From assembly GCA_039621445.1 (NCBI GenBank), contig CP154956.1, forward strand, positions 86,085,424-86,149,423: a stretch of 64,000 nt of DNA. Direction: 5' to 3'. The position numbers and the translations under genes were made by a program. The notes below the pieces were generated by a model. It ran no database searches and was not told where the DNA came from. It was given only the letters and a program-made list of their open reading frames with translations. Positions 17,820-46,285 of this stretch are shown here, piece by piece (the first letter of the stretch is position 1; the number at the start of each line of letters is the position of its first letter). This DNA is from Euglena gracilis (taxonomy: Eukaryota > Euglenida > Euglenophyceae > Euglenales).

Positions 17820-18699
17820 TCGAAGAGGGTGGGAAGTTATAAGTCAAAAAAATGATATTTTGGTTGTTTCAGCGATATTTTGGATAAAATACTATATAAA
17901 AAAATCCCTTGCATCAATCTGCTTTCGCCAAGATATCTCTAGTTTTTTTTTCCATTTTCAGGAGGTTTGAAGGTGCTGGAACAGAGTTTGGGTGCCTGTT
18001 TTGATTTTTTCATGGAAATCCGGGGGGTATTCTGGGGTTGTTATGGGGGCTTCTTATCTTCCTATTGGGGGGTCAACCCCCAAGGAAATCAGACTCTGGT
18101 CTTTTTGGGGGGGCCCATTGCTGGAAACCTATACACATTTTTTGGACTGTTTCTTGACCCTGTCCGAAATCACCGCGTTCGAGGTTCCAAAAACGTTGAA
18201 AAATTCTTGCAGCCCTTCAAGCTGTGTTTAATTGGTAAAAAAGGAAACTTTCCAGGTTTTTTCGGGTTTCAAAATCTCCACAAAAAAGTCAGACTTTTCA
18301 CTTTTGTCCCAGAATTTGTTTTTTGTTTATTTCTAGGGAATTTGTTTCGGCGCTTTGCGCCGTCAGGGGGCTCTTATTTCGGATTTTTTGCTGAGTCGAC
18401 CCAAGGGACTCCTGTTGGAGGGCGTTACTGCGGGAGCTGTTGGTGACATACATGACCCATTGGCTTGCAGATTTGGAGTTTGGGTATCTGAAAGTGGGTG
18501 TCTGGATGCCAGGCCCCATCTTCCAGGTCTCTGTTCGCTCTTTGGTTCCGTATCTATTGTCCCTGCCCAAAATTTCCCCGTCACCCTTTTTCCTCGGCAT
18601 GGCAGTAACAAGGTCACCATTGCTGCTGGTGCTCCAAACAAGGCAGCCCAACTTCTTAAACCCCCCAAATGCAAACCCCTCCCCAATATAAATTATTAT

Positions 18700-18870
18700 T
18701 ATTATATATGTATATATATATATATATATACAAATATATATATATATATATTATATATATTATATATTAATGATTTATATAATATTAATTAAGTAATATT
18801 TACACATAATATGTCAATAATTATTTATATATATATATATTGATATGTATAAATACATTTATAATTATAA
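18700..18870. repeat. AT-rich microsatellite region
   Basis: Mixed (TA)n and TATAT-rich sequence with no coding capacity. Confidence 0.9.
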
Positions 18871-20080
18871 ACCCCCCTAACGATCTTGAAACCTTACCCA
18901 AATCTCAACCAGAGGGTTTATTTGGGGGGGGGGGGGCACCAATGCTGTCAATGGCTGTGGTCAGCCAATGAGTATTGCCCCTTAAACAACTCAACCCATT
19001 TTCCAAAGCCCCTCAGGAGATTTCAGAAACCCCAGCAGCAGCATTTTCACCGATCCCACCTGCCCACACCCTCCCCTTCCCCCCGTGTGTCCCAACCCTA
19101 CTTGAATGTTCCACCCAGTAAAACGTGTGTCACAACAGCTTGGGGGGAACATCTCTTTGTGGCCTAAACACCAGGTTTTTTGACTGCTCTTTGTATTCAA
19201 AGAACAAAATTGGAGTGCAATCTCACAACAAATGATGTTGTTGAGAAGAAGAATACACCATAAATGTAAACGCCAGATTTTTGCTTTGATTTGCCATCAC
19301 TCTTTTGAGAAACCGTGGTGGAAATCAATTTTTGGACCCCTAAAGTGGCTGAAGACAGCAAAGTCCAAAGCCAACAGCATTTGTGGGGGGGGGGGTATTT
19401 TGTCCATATCTCGGGCCAATTGGGCCACCTGTGGAATCCCTGGAAATCAAATATCTGGCGCTCCAAGGGTTTCAATCTACATCACTGGATATTTCATTTG
19501 ATTTTGCTTTACTTCCCAGATATCTTGAATTTCACAATTTTTTGTCCAGAAATGGCTGAAAAATGCTTCCATGCCTGTCCTAACTGGGCCAGGCATGGAA
19601 GTTCAGGAATATCGAAATACCGGTCAAATGGGCGTTCTCAAGCTTTGTCCTATGTCGCCAGGCATTTGCTTTCTTTTGTTTCGATTTCGATTTCTTTTGA
19701 ACAGTGATTTTGGCCCCAAAAAAAAAGCCAGAAAAGGCTAAAATGGGCAAAAAAAACTTTTGCAAATTGTCGTTGTAACTTGGGCTGGCAGTGAAAGCAA
19801 AATATTTGAAGGACGTTGCCCGGGCTTGATTTTTGCTATTGGGCATTTTGTATGAGTTATTCCTAGAGTGTCCTTTTTGGGGGACCAGTCAGTATTCACT
19901 ATTTTACAACGGGTTTTTTTTGTATTTGGGTTCATAAATGGGACAAACTCCAGCTGGTGGCAAAGTCAGGATTAATGCAGCCCTTTAGAAATCCCGGACC
20001 AAATGCGGTTTGCATGAAAAAGCTAAGGGGCAAGAGTCTGTTCATATCAAGAATCCGCAGTTGTTGACTAGGTATTCACT

Positions 20081-20294
20081 TAAACCCCCCTCCCAAATAA
20101 CACCCCCCCCCCAAATAACACACCCCCCCTTGGGGGCCGATTTCGAGCGCCCAAATAACACACCCCCCTGTTTTCCTTTGGTTTTCCATGTAAGAATAAC
20201 ACCCCCCCGAAATAACACACCCCCCCCCCGGGGCCCCAGTTCGGGTGCCCAAATAACACACCGGGGGGGGGGGGTTATTTGGGAGGGGGGTTTA
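20081..20294. mobile_element. short C-rich foldback element
   Basis: Exact 21-bp inverted ends: TAAACCCCCC-TCCCAAATAAC on the left and its complement ending at 20294. The interior repeats AAATAACACCCCCC. No target duplication was recognised. Confidence 0.6.
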
Positions 20295-20344
20295 GTATGT
20301 ATCACCAGACAGAATTTTTTAGTACATCGAAATTTTTATGTGTA

Positions 20345-20480
20345 ACCTGTGTATCACCAAAAAAATTTGTGTATCATATGTGTATCACCCAAAAAAAAAT
20401 TGTATCACATTGTGGAAAAACCCAATAACATGTGGAAAACCCCAATAATTTTGCGAATCGCCTGTGTATCACCAAGAATC
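20345..20480 (+). repeat. TGTGTATCACC minisatellite, array 1
   Basis: Imperfect units of (T)GTGTATCACCAAAAAAATT. A second array of the same unit is at 21580-21735. Confidence 0.85.
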
Positions 20481-21579
20481 GATCAAAAAATACGTTTTGT
20501 TCACAGATACAATTTTTATCCATTGTAATGCTCACGATCAAATGTTGTCTTGAACCGGGGACCCTGCTGCCGGGGGGGGGGGGGTGTCCAGCCAGCCAAC
20601 ACCTTTTTTTGCAGCCAGCGTCCCCTACCGAGGTTAAAACCCCCCCCCCCCCCGACTAGGGTCCGCTGATATGAAGTTCGGGGCAGCCCAGCAAAAAGCC
20701 GGCTGGACTGAAAAGTGCCGTTTTTTGAAGGGTTTTTTGGTTTTTCACCTCAAATTTAAAAAAAAATTATATTAAAAAATCCTGGATCTGCTGGAATCGG
20801 ATTTTTGATTTTTGCCTCTTTTTTTTTGCGTTCCCGCCAGGTCCAGCTGCCAGCCGGCCAGATCCCTCCCCCCGGACCCCCCCCCCTCACCTGGAGAGTC
20901 CATTATACCCTTCTGGTAGTCCACCCCCACACAGAAAACTGGGGGGTGGGGAGTTTCGACCGGTTTTCACTTGAGGTCACCTTGGACGTGCCCATGAAGC
21001 CATTGGTGAAGACTATCACAGAAGTTGGGTGCAGGGGTCCAAAAATGGTATTTTTCCCTCAGGGATTGTAAGTTTTCCCCTAGGGGTTGTTTTTTTTTCC
21101 CCAAGTGCCCAAGTTGAGAAATTAAACCTAAGGGCTCGAATGTCCAATTGGTTCCCCTGCCAGTTCCCATTTTTGGCAGTTCATGCTAGATAGAGCCTCG
21201 AACATGGGTTGGAAAATTTTGGAGGGGGGACTTTCAGACGGGTCGTCATTTCCTGCTTTCAGCCGAAAAGTGGGGGGAGATAGCATCTTTTTTCCAGCCA
21301 GCTTCCTGCATCTGTTATGATGGAAGCAACAGTGGAGAGTGGAGTGTGCCACCCTCGAGGAAAATCTGCACCAGTCCCGGAAAGTTATTCGCAGTCTTTT
21401 TGGACACGAAACCAGACATCGGTGTTTTGAAGGAACTTTCAATCCGACGGGATTGACACCTGCGACATGAGGGTGTCGCTTTAGTCAAGTGACGAGGTTA
21501 ATTTGTTTTCCAGCCGCCCAAGGATAGCCGGAAGGTGGCGGCTTCTTTGGCTTTTGGATGCGAATATGGGCCAAAAATA

Positions 21580-21735
21580 TGTGTATCCCATGGAAAATTT
21601 TTGTGTATCACCTGTGTATCACCAAAAAAAAAATTGTGTATCATATATGTATCACCAAAAAATTCTTTTGTAGCACATGTGCATCACCAAAAAAATTTTG
21701 TGCATCACTTGTGTATCACCACGAAGTTGTGATAC
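21580..21735 (+). repeat. TGTGTATCACC minisatellite, array 2
   Basis: Same unit as at 20345-20480, about six degenerate copies. Confidence 0.85.
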
Positions 21736-21960
21736 ACATTGAGTGAATCTCTGTTCCTTGCTAGGGGGGGGGGGGTATTCCCCAGTGGCAAGTTTCCGTC
21801 TGATCCAAAAGGACAAGGGACAAGGGCTCAGCGACCCCCAGATAACGCTGCTTTTAAAGTTGAATGCTCGATTGACTCAAATGCACTGGTCTTCTGATCA
21901 TAAAGATACTAAGAGATAGGTCATTCTGATCGCATAGATCATATCTATACACATACATAC

Positions 21961-21965
<5 letters not shown>

Positions 21966-22008
<43 letters not shown>
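21966..22008 (+). repeat. (AT)n/(TG)n microsatellite
   Basis: ATATAT changes to (TG)n. It ends just before a possible 3' splice site at 22021. Confidence 0.95.
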
Positions 22009-22009
<1 letters not shown>

Positions 22010-22021
22010 CTCTTTCGCCAG

Positions 22022-22087
22022 ATGGCCCTTTGAATCTCGCATCAATACTTTTGAGACGCCGACCCATGCGATTCGAAGCGCCAGGGA
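22022..22087 (+). CDS. possible isolated exon
   Basis: Acceptor TTCTCTTTCGCCAG follows a TG array, and the donor GTGAGTG starts at about 22087, the best donor match in the window. One frame reads WPFESRINTFETPTHAIRSARE; a second frame is also open (GPLNLASILLRRRPMRFEAPG). No family recognised. The arrangement (TG array, then acceptor) repeats that at 8628. Confidence 0.3.
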
Positions 22088-23002
22088 GTGAGTGTTTCTC
22101 CAGCGCTGCTCTTCAATTGCTGCGGTTGCCATGCATCCCACCAGGAAGGCAGTCACCTCCGGCGGGTCCGTTGGGCCACCGCTCCAATCCGGTTCTGGGC
22201 TGCAATAGGAGCCGTTTGGCGTGTGGCACCCTCCGTGCCGCCATCTCCCCAACCCATCCAATTGCTCAAAGCTGATTGAGCTGGTTTTGGGGGGAGGGTT
22301 GGAGCATGTGTTTCGGTCGCTTGGTCCACTGAGAAGGGGGAGGCAACTCTTTGGACGGCAAACACAAAAGGGGTGTATCCAAAAAAATTCATTGAAGCAT
22401 GGAGAGAGAGGAAAAACCTTCCAAATGAACATTTACAATTCCCCCAAATGAAAATTTACAACTCAGCCAAACTGACATGGCAATCCCTTGGCCACCACGT
22501 CTACCCCCCCCCTGCAATACTCCCCATAAGACCCCCCTGCCGGCGCAAAGCGCCGGATTTTTGAAAAATGGGACATTTTGGGGGGTAAATCTGCCATGTT
22601 TGGGACAGTTTTCACACAATTCAGCATATTTTCCTCTATTTGTCTGCCGAATTTTTCGAAAATTGGTATTTTGGGGGGCATTTTTGGATATTTTGGAGGG
22701 TCGAAAATTTTTCCAGAATCCATAAAATGTACCCGACCCCCCCCCCATGAATAAAACCCCCCCTCGGGCTTTCCAGCAACTGACCCATGAAATGGACCCG
22801 GGGTCTTATTTTCAGGGGGGGGGGGGGTTAGACTTTCTGCTGGAGAGATTTCGAAAAATTTTCGGCTCCATTGGGGAATTTTTTTTTAACTCTGCATGAA
22901 AACAAGCATTTTGTTGACCGCCAAAAATGCAAAAAAAAATGACAAAAAAATGACAAAACTCGTGGTCTCGGGGAAAATTGGGCCAAAATGAGAAAAAAGC
23001 TT

Positions 23003-23025
23003 AAGTGCGAGATGCGCCGCCTAAG
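23003..23025 (+). repeat. 23-bp dispersed motif, copy 3
   Basis: AAGTGCGAG-ATG-CGCCGCCTAAG. Confidence 0.7.
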
Positions 23026-23119
23026 ATCGTGGGGGGGGGGGTCACCGACGCATTGTGTCCTGGCAGGGGTCCATTTTATGGCGGGGGTCTTATTTTGGGG
23101 GGGGGTTATATCCCGGGGG

Positions 23120-23235
23120 AGCTCCTAAGGATTTGGCATACAATTTGCTTTTTTTGTTTTTTCACTTGTTTTCGTTTTTTGCGTTTTTTTTTTGTGTCGG
23201 ATTTTTTGAGGGTCCATGTTGCGTTCCCCTCTGCC
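23120..23235 (+). repeat. dispersed repeat with GAGGGTCCATGTTGCG end
   Basis: Reads GAGCTCCTAAGGATTTGGCA, then a T-rich stretch and GAGGGTCCATGTTGCG. Closely similar blocks are at 40205-40325 and, more degraded, 41050-41140. Confidence 0.65.
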
Positions 23236-24372
23236 TGCCCCCCCCTCCGAGTGTTACTCAAAAAAGACAGCACACAAAAAAGCGAATTGGGATAACTGCC
23301 TTTGTCAAAGTGGCGGTCATGGACCCCCCGATGGGCTTTTTGGGATAGTCCGTGTCAAGCAATTGCAATGCTTGGGGCTCCTCGCCCTTTCCCCCTGTCT
23401 AGGGTTCTCCCCATTCCTGTTTGTTGTCCGACTCATGTGGAAGCTCCAACCCGAGCTGCGTTGCGGCTCCCCCCCCCCTCTGTTGTTCATTGATCATGGC
23501 TCTTTGGTGTCCCTCTGCTTTGGTGGCTGTGTTGGTGTGTTGCGATAGCATTTCTTGTTTGGCTCTGATTCTCTCTCTTGTGCAAACCCCTCAAATCCCC
23601 CCAGCCCATTGCCCCCCCCCCCCCGGCTGTTTGGCCAACATGCCCCGGGCCGATGAGCCGGTGGGGGGAGGTAGGTAAGATGGCTGGAACAGGAATGAAA
23701 TGGTATGCCTAGGACCAAAAAAACCTTTCAGGCCACATTGAGCCTTTGGGGGGGGGGTGCATGTGCCGCAGGTGTCCTGTACCCCAAAGGTACTCACTAA
23801 AGCGCGCCTCAGAGAAGGCCACACCTTGTTTTCCAAGGCAAAGCAAGACATGCCAACTGTATATGGGAAGCAGGGGGAGGGTTGTTTCTTCCATTTGGCT
23901 TTAGGTTCAGCCTCTAGCCTCTGAACCCATTATTGTTGATAGTATATGAGGTATCTATCTATTCATCACAAGCCAACTGCTTTTTTCCCCAAGCAATCCA
24001 AAAAGAAAATGGTAATCTATCTTTGCACAGGGAATTGAAAAGTCCCCAAAAATTTGGTTGCACCAGACATGATACATAAATCACTCTCTTGAGCATTTCA
24101 AGGACCATTCATCCATCTGGGCATATTTTGATTTGCTCGCAGCTCCCCACCTAGCCCGAGTTACGGCCATTTTTCGGCCAATTTTGGCTATATTGTACAG
24201 TTTTGGCCTGTTAGGGCCGTTTCCAGTTCTTAGGTAAAAAAAAGTCGAAAAATATATATTAAAAATGCCCCTGAAAATGTTTTTTTGGCCTCTCGGACCC
24301 GGAAAAAAAAATTTTTTCGAGCCGAACGACGTTTTTTTTCGGCTTTTTTTTTGGCCGTTGTGGAACCGCCAG

Positions 24373-24505
24373 GCCGCCAGCCGCAAAATCTGCAACACGC
24401 CAACACACTGCTGCTGCTGCATGGCACGATCAACAAGCCACAGAGCCTAAAGGTGTATGCGGGACAGCGCACGTCACAGTTCAGAGTTTACCTGCTTTTT
24501 GAATA
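24373..24505 (+). CDS. possible last exon of an unrecognised gene
   Basis: After AG at 24372 (or 24380), one frame reads QNLQHANTLLLLHGTIN then KPQSLKVYAGQRTSQFRVYL and ends LFE-TAA at 24505. The composition is protein-like and other frames are shorter. It lies 685 bp upstream of the RPT3 spliced-leader acceptor. No upstream exon was identified and no family recognised. Confidence 0.3.
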
Positions 24506-25188
24506 AGCGTGGAAAGTTCCTTTTAGCCATTTTTTTGTGGTCAGGAAAGTGACTTCTTTTTCTTTTGAAAAAAACGTTGGGAAAATGTCATCCCAGTTGA
24601 CTTTGGGGCATTTCGGGGCGTTTTTGTGACCCCTGGGCAGATGAGGGGGGTCGAGGAGAAGGGGGGGGGGGGTGCGCCGCGACGCAACGGGAGGGGGCTC
24701 CGGCAAACGGCGTGGTGTGTCTCCAAAGTCAAAAGCAATTTGACCAGGAAAAGGAGGAATTGATTTTCTTATTGACACATTTATCAATTGAATTGTCTCT
24801 GGTTTTATAGAAAACCCCCATTTTCATTCACATGCAGTGTTGGTGGTCAGGAGGCATTGTGTTAGATTTGGTTGGAGTAATCCCCACCCCGCAAAACAGC
24901 TTGGAGATAGTGTGTTAAGTTTCCGAAACCATCTTCTTTGACCTTCCTCTGTTTGGAGAATGCCCATTTCACCAAAATTATCTTCACGTGGCCCATTCCT
25001 CTCCTGAATCAAATGAATCATCATCCCTGAAGACGCACCATGCCTAGATCATGATAATAAAGCTCTTAAACCACATCTCCCTGGGCTGTGAAGCATTACT
25101 CCACAAAACTCCAACTTCTCCCGTCAGTCAGACCCTCCCCAAGAGTCAAGAGGTCAAGAGCTCCCCCCCCTTTCTCCTTTCCCTTGGC

Positions 25189-25190
25189 AG
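25189..25190 (+). promoter_or_regulatory. putative spliced-leader acceptor of RPT3
   Basis: A strong pyrimidine tract (CCCCCCCCTTTCTCCTTTCCC) and TTGGCAG precede the 27-nt 5' UTR (25191-25217) of the RPT3 first exon. No upstream coding exon fits RPT3. In Euglenozoa, mature mRNAs receive a trans-spliced leader at such sites; this is inference from position and sequence. Confidence 0.7.
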
Positions 25191-25217
25191 GTTCATTTTG
25201 CTTCATTCCGCTCCACG

Positions 25218-41355
<16,138 letters not shown>

Positions 41356-42923
41356 GCTGAGCTACAGTTTCCAGCCCAGTGTCTGGCTCAAATTGCATGC
41401 TGAATTCATTTACAGCAATTGCACCGCATTTTACTAGTTTGGATGGTCAGAAACCGTCTTTTTGTTTTTTGAATGCTCTTCACCACCCCTTGCCATCCTT
41501 GTCAGAACAGGAGTCAGTTATCGGGAAAATGTGGATGAATGAAGAGAACTCTCTGATGTAACATTTTGAAATCTCTTCCCCGTGTGGTGTGCTCTTATGA
41601 GCCACACCTGGCGCCAAGAGGCAAGCCGTGGTGCCCATCTCCCCATCCGTTTCATCCGCTGCACACATCACTTGTCCGCACACACATCCAACCGGAATGA
41701 CCGATGATGACAGGATGAGCGGGGTTGAACGTTGCCGGACCAGATGTTCTTTTCACCCTCCCATCAAACCCTTCGGGTCTGACCGTGACGCTCCAAGGGG
41801 ACATAGGCTTAGCCCTGCCAAGAGGTGATGAGATTTTTTCCGAGTGTCAAAATTAATATCTGTGGGGAGAAGGTGCTTTTGCCCCACAACCAATAAATTT
41901 TGATCAGTCGTTGGGGGCCATATTATTGCTTAACACCTGTTCCACCCCCCCCCCCCGGAGGGGGGTGACTGACTGGTTTTTTTCAGAGTGACTGAATGGT
42001 TTTCTGGCCAAAACTCCCCCCAGGAGTGGGGCAGGCCCGAAAATGAAAAGTGGCTGGCCTGGCGCCAAAGGCGCTGGAAATTTTTTGGAATTTTTAGAGA
42101 TTTTTTGGCAACACTGCCTTCGTCACTGGCTGGTTTTTGGGGGAAAAGTGACTGACTGGTTTTTTTTCAGAGTGGAAAGTGACCCCCGGGGGGGTCGCTA
42201 AGCAATGGTATGTTGGGGGCGTCAGAGGGGCTCAATGTTGCCGCACACTGAAAGCTCCTGGTGGAAGTTCTTTCAAGTGCTGAGGGATTACAGAAAGATC
42301 TGAATGACCTTCTTGAAAGCATTTCTCTTTCTTCGCTGCAATAACAAGTTGGTTTGCTGAAACAACTCACACCAGGCCTGTTTCTCAAGGCAGAAAATTT
42401 TTCAAAAATGAACGTTTTTGTGCACAGTCTGAAAATTGACCCAAAATGATCTCATAAAAGATTTTCAGGTGTTTGGCAAAAACTTAAAATATAATATTTA
42501 TAATCTATATTTCGAAGTTTTTTTTCAGGCATTTTTCACACTACACAGGGCCGATCACAAGCCCCCCCCCCCAAAAAGCACGACACCTGATTGAATGGTG
42601 GCAAAGCCTGTGCCGGCCCAATCGTGCTTCATTCTGACCAACCTGTGGCGTGACGCACGACTCCTGCTTGCTGTACATGCTGGTTGTCCTTGTCTGCAGT
42701 TTCGATGCATCGAGTGCAGGGACGCAAGAGATTTTTCTTGAGGTTTGACGACGCCAGACACCTATTGCTAAAATGGCCCAAAATGTGAAACGATTTTTCA
42801 GCCCCTCATGAGTGAGGGTCCCAAATTGGCCTGAAAAGACTTGAAACGAAAAGAATTTGAAGCCTGAAATTGTTTACAACTCATCAAATGGAACTGCAAA
42901 TATATGGAGGCTCAAAAGTTGTA

Positions 42924-43464
42924 CAGTAGGGAAACTAAATAGTGGGACACCTGAAATTTTTGTGGGTCATACCCAACCCTCAGCTCCAAATCCTCTGCCA
43001 GCCCATGTGATGTGGTGATGGTGTGTGCACATTGGCATGGCCCTGCCCAACGACCAATTTGGGCAAAAATTGCCATTTTTGGCCATTTTTTGCCCAAATT
43101 GGTTGGCGTGTCGAGGCCATCGCCCCATCAGCCCACGTTGACAGGGGTTGTTCCCTTGCATTGTTCAAAGTTGGGGTCCAATGCCACTCACTACAGTGTG
43201 AGCCGCCTCGTCCCCTAACCTGAGGCTGGGTTTATTTCTAAGCTCAAAGGGGGTCAGGAAATGGAAAAGACCTGCTCGCATAGGATTGGCTTCAATTTGG
43301 CACAGCGTGCTGCAGCAGAGCTGGCTGGGGCACTGCTGCGTTGGGCAGGGCCATGCCAATGTGCACACACCATCACCACATCACATGGGCTGGCAGAGGA
43401 TTTGGAGCTGAGTGGGTATGACCCACAAAAATTTCAGGTGTCCCACTATTTAGTTTCCCTACTG
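42924..43464. mobile_element. mariner-like foldback element (541 bp)
   Basis: Ends CAGTAGGGAAACTAAATAGT and its complement, flanked by TA on both sides (42922-42923; 43465-43466). The inverted arms are about 126-129 bp (42924-43052; 43339-43464) and nearly identical apart from a 3-nt indel. The centre of about 286 bp has no transposase. TA target site and CAGTA-type ends suggest a nonautonomous Tc1/mariner derivative. Confidence 0.85.
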
Positions 43465-45289
43465 TACAGATTGCAAGCAACGTCATCAAAATGGCCTACG
43501 TGACTTTTTTGACCTCCAATTATGGTGACAAAATAGCTTTATGCCAAAACTGACCTGAAATAGTAGAAAAGGCCTCAGAACAAAGAGTGGTGCAAATCAG
43601 GTTGAATTTTAAGCGAAGACCATCCCAGGGGGGTGCCTGCCTGGGCAGGCACTACTCCGAACCTGGGGGGGGGGATGGCCAAACTTGCGTCGGCACTTGG
43701 CCAATACCAGAACCGTAATCCCAGAAAAGCCTTTTTGGTCACTTTTTGGCCTGCGGCCAGGCAGGAACCGACCGGGGGGCCGAGTGAGTATCCTGCAGGG
43801 GGTTGTCCTCTATTTCGGCCCAAAGCCCCCAAAAAATTATGGAATTAGAAAAAGCGCAAGGATGTCAACATTCACTTTGAATTCAGGGCGAAATCTTCCC
43901 TTCCGTTTTCAGTTTTTTTAAAAAAAAACTTTTGACCATTGATGTCAATGGTCAAAAGTCAATAGTTTGACCCCCCCCCCTACACCACCCATGTTCATGG
44001 CACATTTCTGGGGCAACAGTCAGATGTTTTTTAATGAAGTGCCCCCACGTTGACTGGCATTCCCTGTGTCAACGGCATATTCCTGGAACGTTGGCGTTCC
44101 GAGGATGAAGGTGAGGAAAGCTTGAAGCAAGATGCATTTCTTTACCTTTGTTTGGTTGGGAAGATGAAATGGTTCCTTCTCCCTCCATGGCGTGTCACCA
44201 CGCGATGGTTCCCCATCATCAATGTTTCCCCACCATCAAAGGTTACCCATTCCAACATGGCACCATATATCAACTGGGCATTTTGGGGAGTTGATTTTGA
44301 CTGATTTTCAGAATCAAATCAATCAAGGTTCAAATTTCTGCAAAAAATACCTCCATTGAGAGATTTTTTTGGTCTCCCATCCAACGATCATTTTATGATA
44401 TGATACCCCCCCCAATGTAAGCAACCAGTTCCGAAAATCGGCCTCAAGGGTTGCTAATATTTGGGGTGTGTATTTGGAATTCACCGAATTCGACGTTTCT
44501 ATGCCGTTTTAATGGAAATTCTTTCATAGTCAGGGTTGCGTACAGGGATTTGCTTGTATCGGGTGTCAGCCAAAATCGGTCAAAGGGTTGATTATATTTG
44601 GGGTGAGGGGGTTACGATCATGCTTCTCTTTAAGTCAGACGAACGTACGGTGGGGGGGGGGGGGGGGGGGGCTGGGTGGGTGGGTGGATCTGGGACCGGA
44701 CCCTCCTGGGGGGGCCTGGGTATGGGTTTCAGCTCAAAGTGCCAAGAATTTTTTGGGAAATGCCCTTAGGTGGACCGATTTGGGGGGTCCCCACCAGCCC
44801 CCCCCCCCCCCCGGGCGGTCCCGCACCGGGCTGGGTAGGTGGGGTGGACACCCCTCCCCCTTGGGGGTCTTAAAATAAAGCCTGCTCACAATATGATACG
44901 ATATGACATCCCCTCTGTGTCCAACGACCCCCTGTGTCTGGCGACCACCTCCCCCGCCCCAGTTGAAGATTTGGCCAGATTCTCAGTGCGATGAAGCACC
45001 AGGTTCAAAATGCCACCCAAATTGGTTAAAAATGCCATTTAAGGCACTTTTTGGGCTAAAATTTTTCACAGGTGCAAAAAAAAATCGGTGCAAAGCACCG
45101 AAAGGGAAAATTTGACGCTTTTGGTTTTTGGTTCCCCCCCCCCTATCCGCAGAACAGTTTTTTGGGCTGCAAAAAATCTTCTGTCCAACGACCACCCCCT
45201 GCTGGTCATACAGGGGGGGGGGGAGGATGTGATGTGATATGATATGATATGCTGAGATATGATCAGGCATTATTATCAAAAAATTTTAA

Positions 45290-45590
45290 GTTTTTTAAGA
45301 CCTGCTTTAGGTTTTTGAGGTTTTTTAAGGCATTTTCAATTTTTTTTAAGAGTTTTTAAGGCGTGCATTTTTTGAGTGGTCAAAGAGCCTTCTGGGGGTC
45401 CAATTTGAAAATCAAATTTTCAACTTTTTTTAAATTTTGGGTGGATAGATGATGTTCGCGATGCCAGAAATTTCTTGGAGTTGATTTGTTGTTACCGAGA
45501 TTTTGCGACTTCTTTTAGCTCAAAATTCGAAAAATATTCCAGGACCCATTTTTAAAAGTTTTTTACGGTTTCTTAAGGTTTCTTACCCCC
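45290..45590 (+). repeat. dispersed repeat R2, copy B
   Basis: Ordered similarity to 6655-7016, including TTTTTTAAGAGTTTTTAAGG and GGGTGGATAGA. Confidence 0.75.
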
Positions 45591-46193
45591 TACCCGCGCG
45601 CCCCCGGGCAATTGACGCCCACGGGTGATTGTCACCCCTGGCTGTGCCAGCCACAATTTGTCACCCCCCCCCCGTTTGCAGTTTTCCACTGTGAATTTTC
45701 TTTTTGCCGACATGACTCAATTGATCTTCTATTTCGCTACTACGTGCTGAGAAACGCTCTGCACAATATCACGACCATAGCTTCATTTTTGCTGCGTTCG
45801 CTTGTGTTTCAGATGGTGTTCTTGGTCGTTTGGTTTGAATGTGGCTTGCATGGGTGGGCAATTGACGCCCCCCGGGCAATTGTCACCCCCTCTGCGTTGG
45901 CCAAATTGTCACCCCGGGAAATTGTCACCCCCTCCGTGCTGCCCAATTTAGCACGCGACAATTGCCCAAAAATTGCCCAGCGGGGGGCAGGTAGCGTTTT
46001 TTATGGCGCCTTAAAAAAAAGGTTGCCTGGATATGATGCCATCCAGTGATCCGCCCCCCCCGGACGGAGGGCCAGAGGTCAACTGCCAGACCTTGGGAAG
46101 GCATTTTGTTCCTGCAGTTTTCCCTCATTTCCAAACTCAACAGCCCGCCCTCCCGACCTCTTCGGCCGGCATTCACCGCCCCATTCCCTCCGC

Positions 46194-46195
46194 AG
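46194..46195 (+). promoter_or_regulatory. putative spliced-leader acceptor of the PDI-like gene
   Basis: CCGCCCCATTCCCTCCGCAG precedes a 30-nt leader (46196-46225) and the signal-peptide exon. The leader contains a minimal start-stop uORF, ATGTGA, at 46203-46208. Confidence 0.65.
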
Positions 46196-46285
46196 ACGTA
46201 CGATGTGAGGGTCCGGCCCGCCACAATGCGACTCTCCGGCGTGCTGGCCCTCGCCCTGTCCGTCCTCCTCTCCGCCATCACGGTC
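46196..46285 (+). CDS. PDI-like exon 1 (coding from 46226; signal peptide)
   Basis: 20 codons: Met, Arg, then a hydrophobic core LALALSVLLSAI. Intron 1 (46286-46662) is nonconventional: GCCAGG (from +2) pairs with CCTGGC ending at -4, the usual offset; a further GGGGCG/CGCCCC stem lies inside an asymmetric loop. Confidence 0.85.

Larger units (their letters stand above)
41356..46195. other. intergenic region between RPT3 and the PDI-like gene
   Basis: About 4.8 kb with no supported exon. It contains the RPT3 3' flank, C/G-run blocks (41945, 44650, 45135), a mariner-like foldback element (42924-43464), repeat R2 copy B and a set of AATTGTCACCCC repeats (45600-45980). Confidence 0.6.

Noticed and set aside
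18355-18690. Two overlapping open frames with protein-like composition
   Set aside because: Three frames are open, no acceptor/donor pair supports one of them, and no family was recognised.
21296-21452. Possible exon after TTTTTTCCAG with three open frames (for example FAVFLDTKPDIGVLKELSIR)
   Set aside because: All three frames are open, so the reading is arbitrary; no donor or homologue supports any of them.
42160-42390. Minus-strand open frame with Cys/Ser-rich composition
   Set aside because: No start context, no splice sites and no recognisable motif; it lies in an intergenic repeat-rich stretch.
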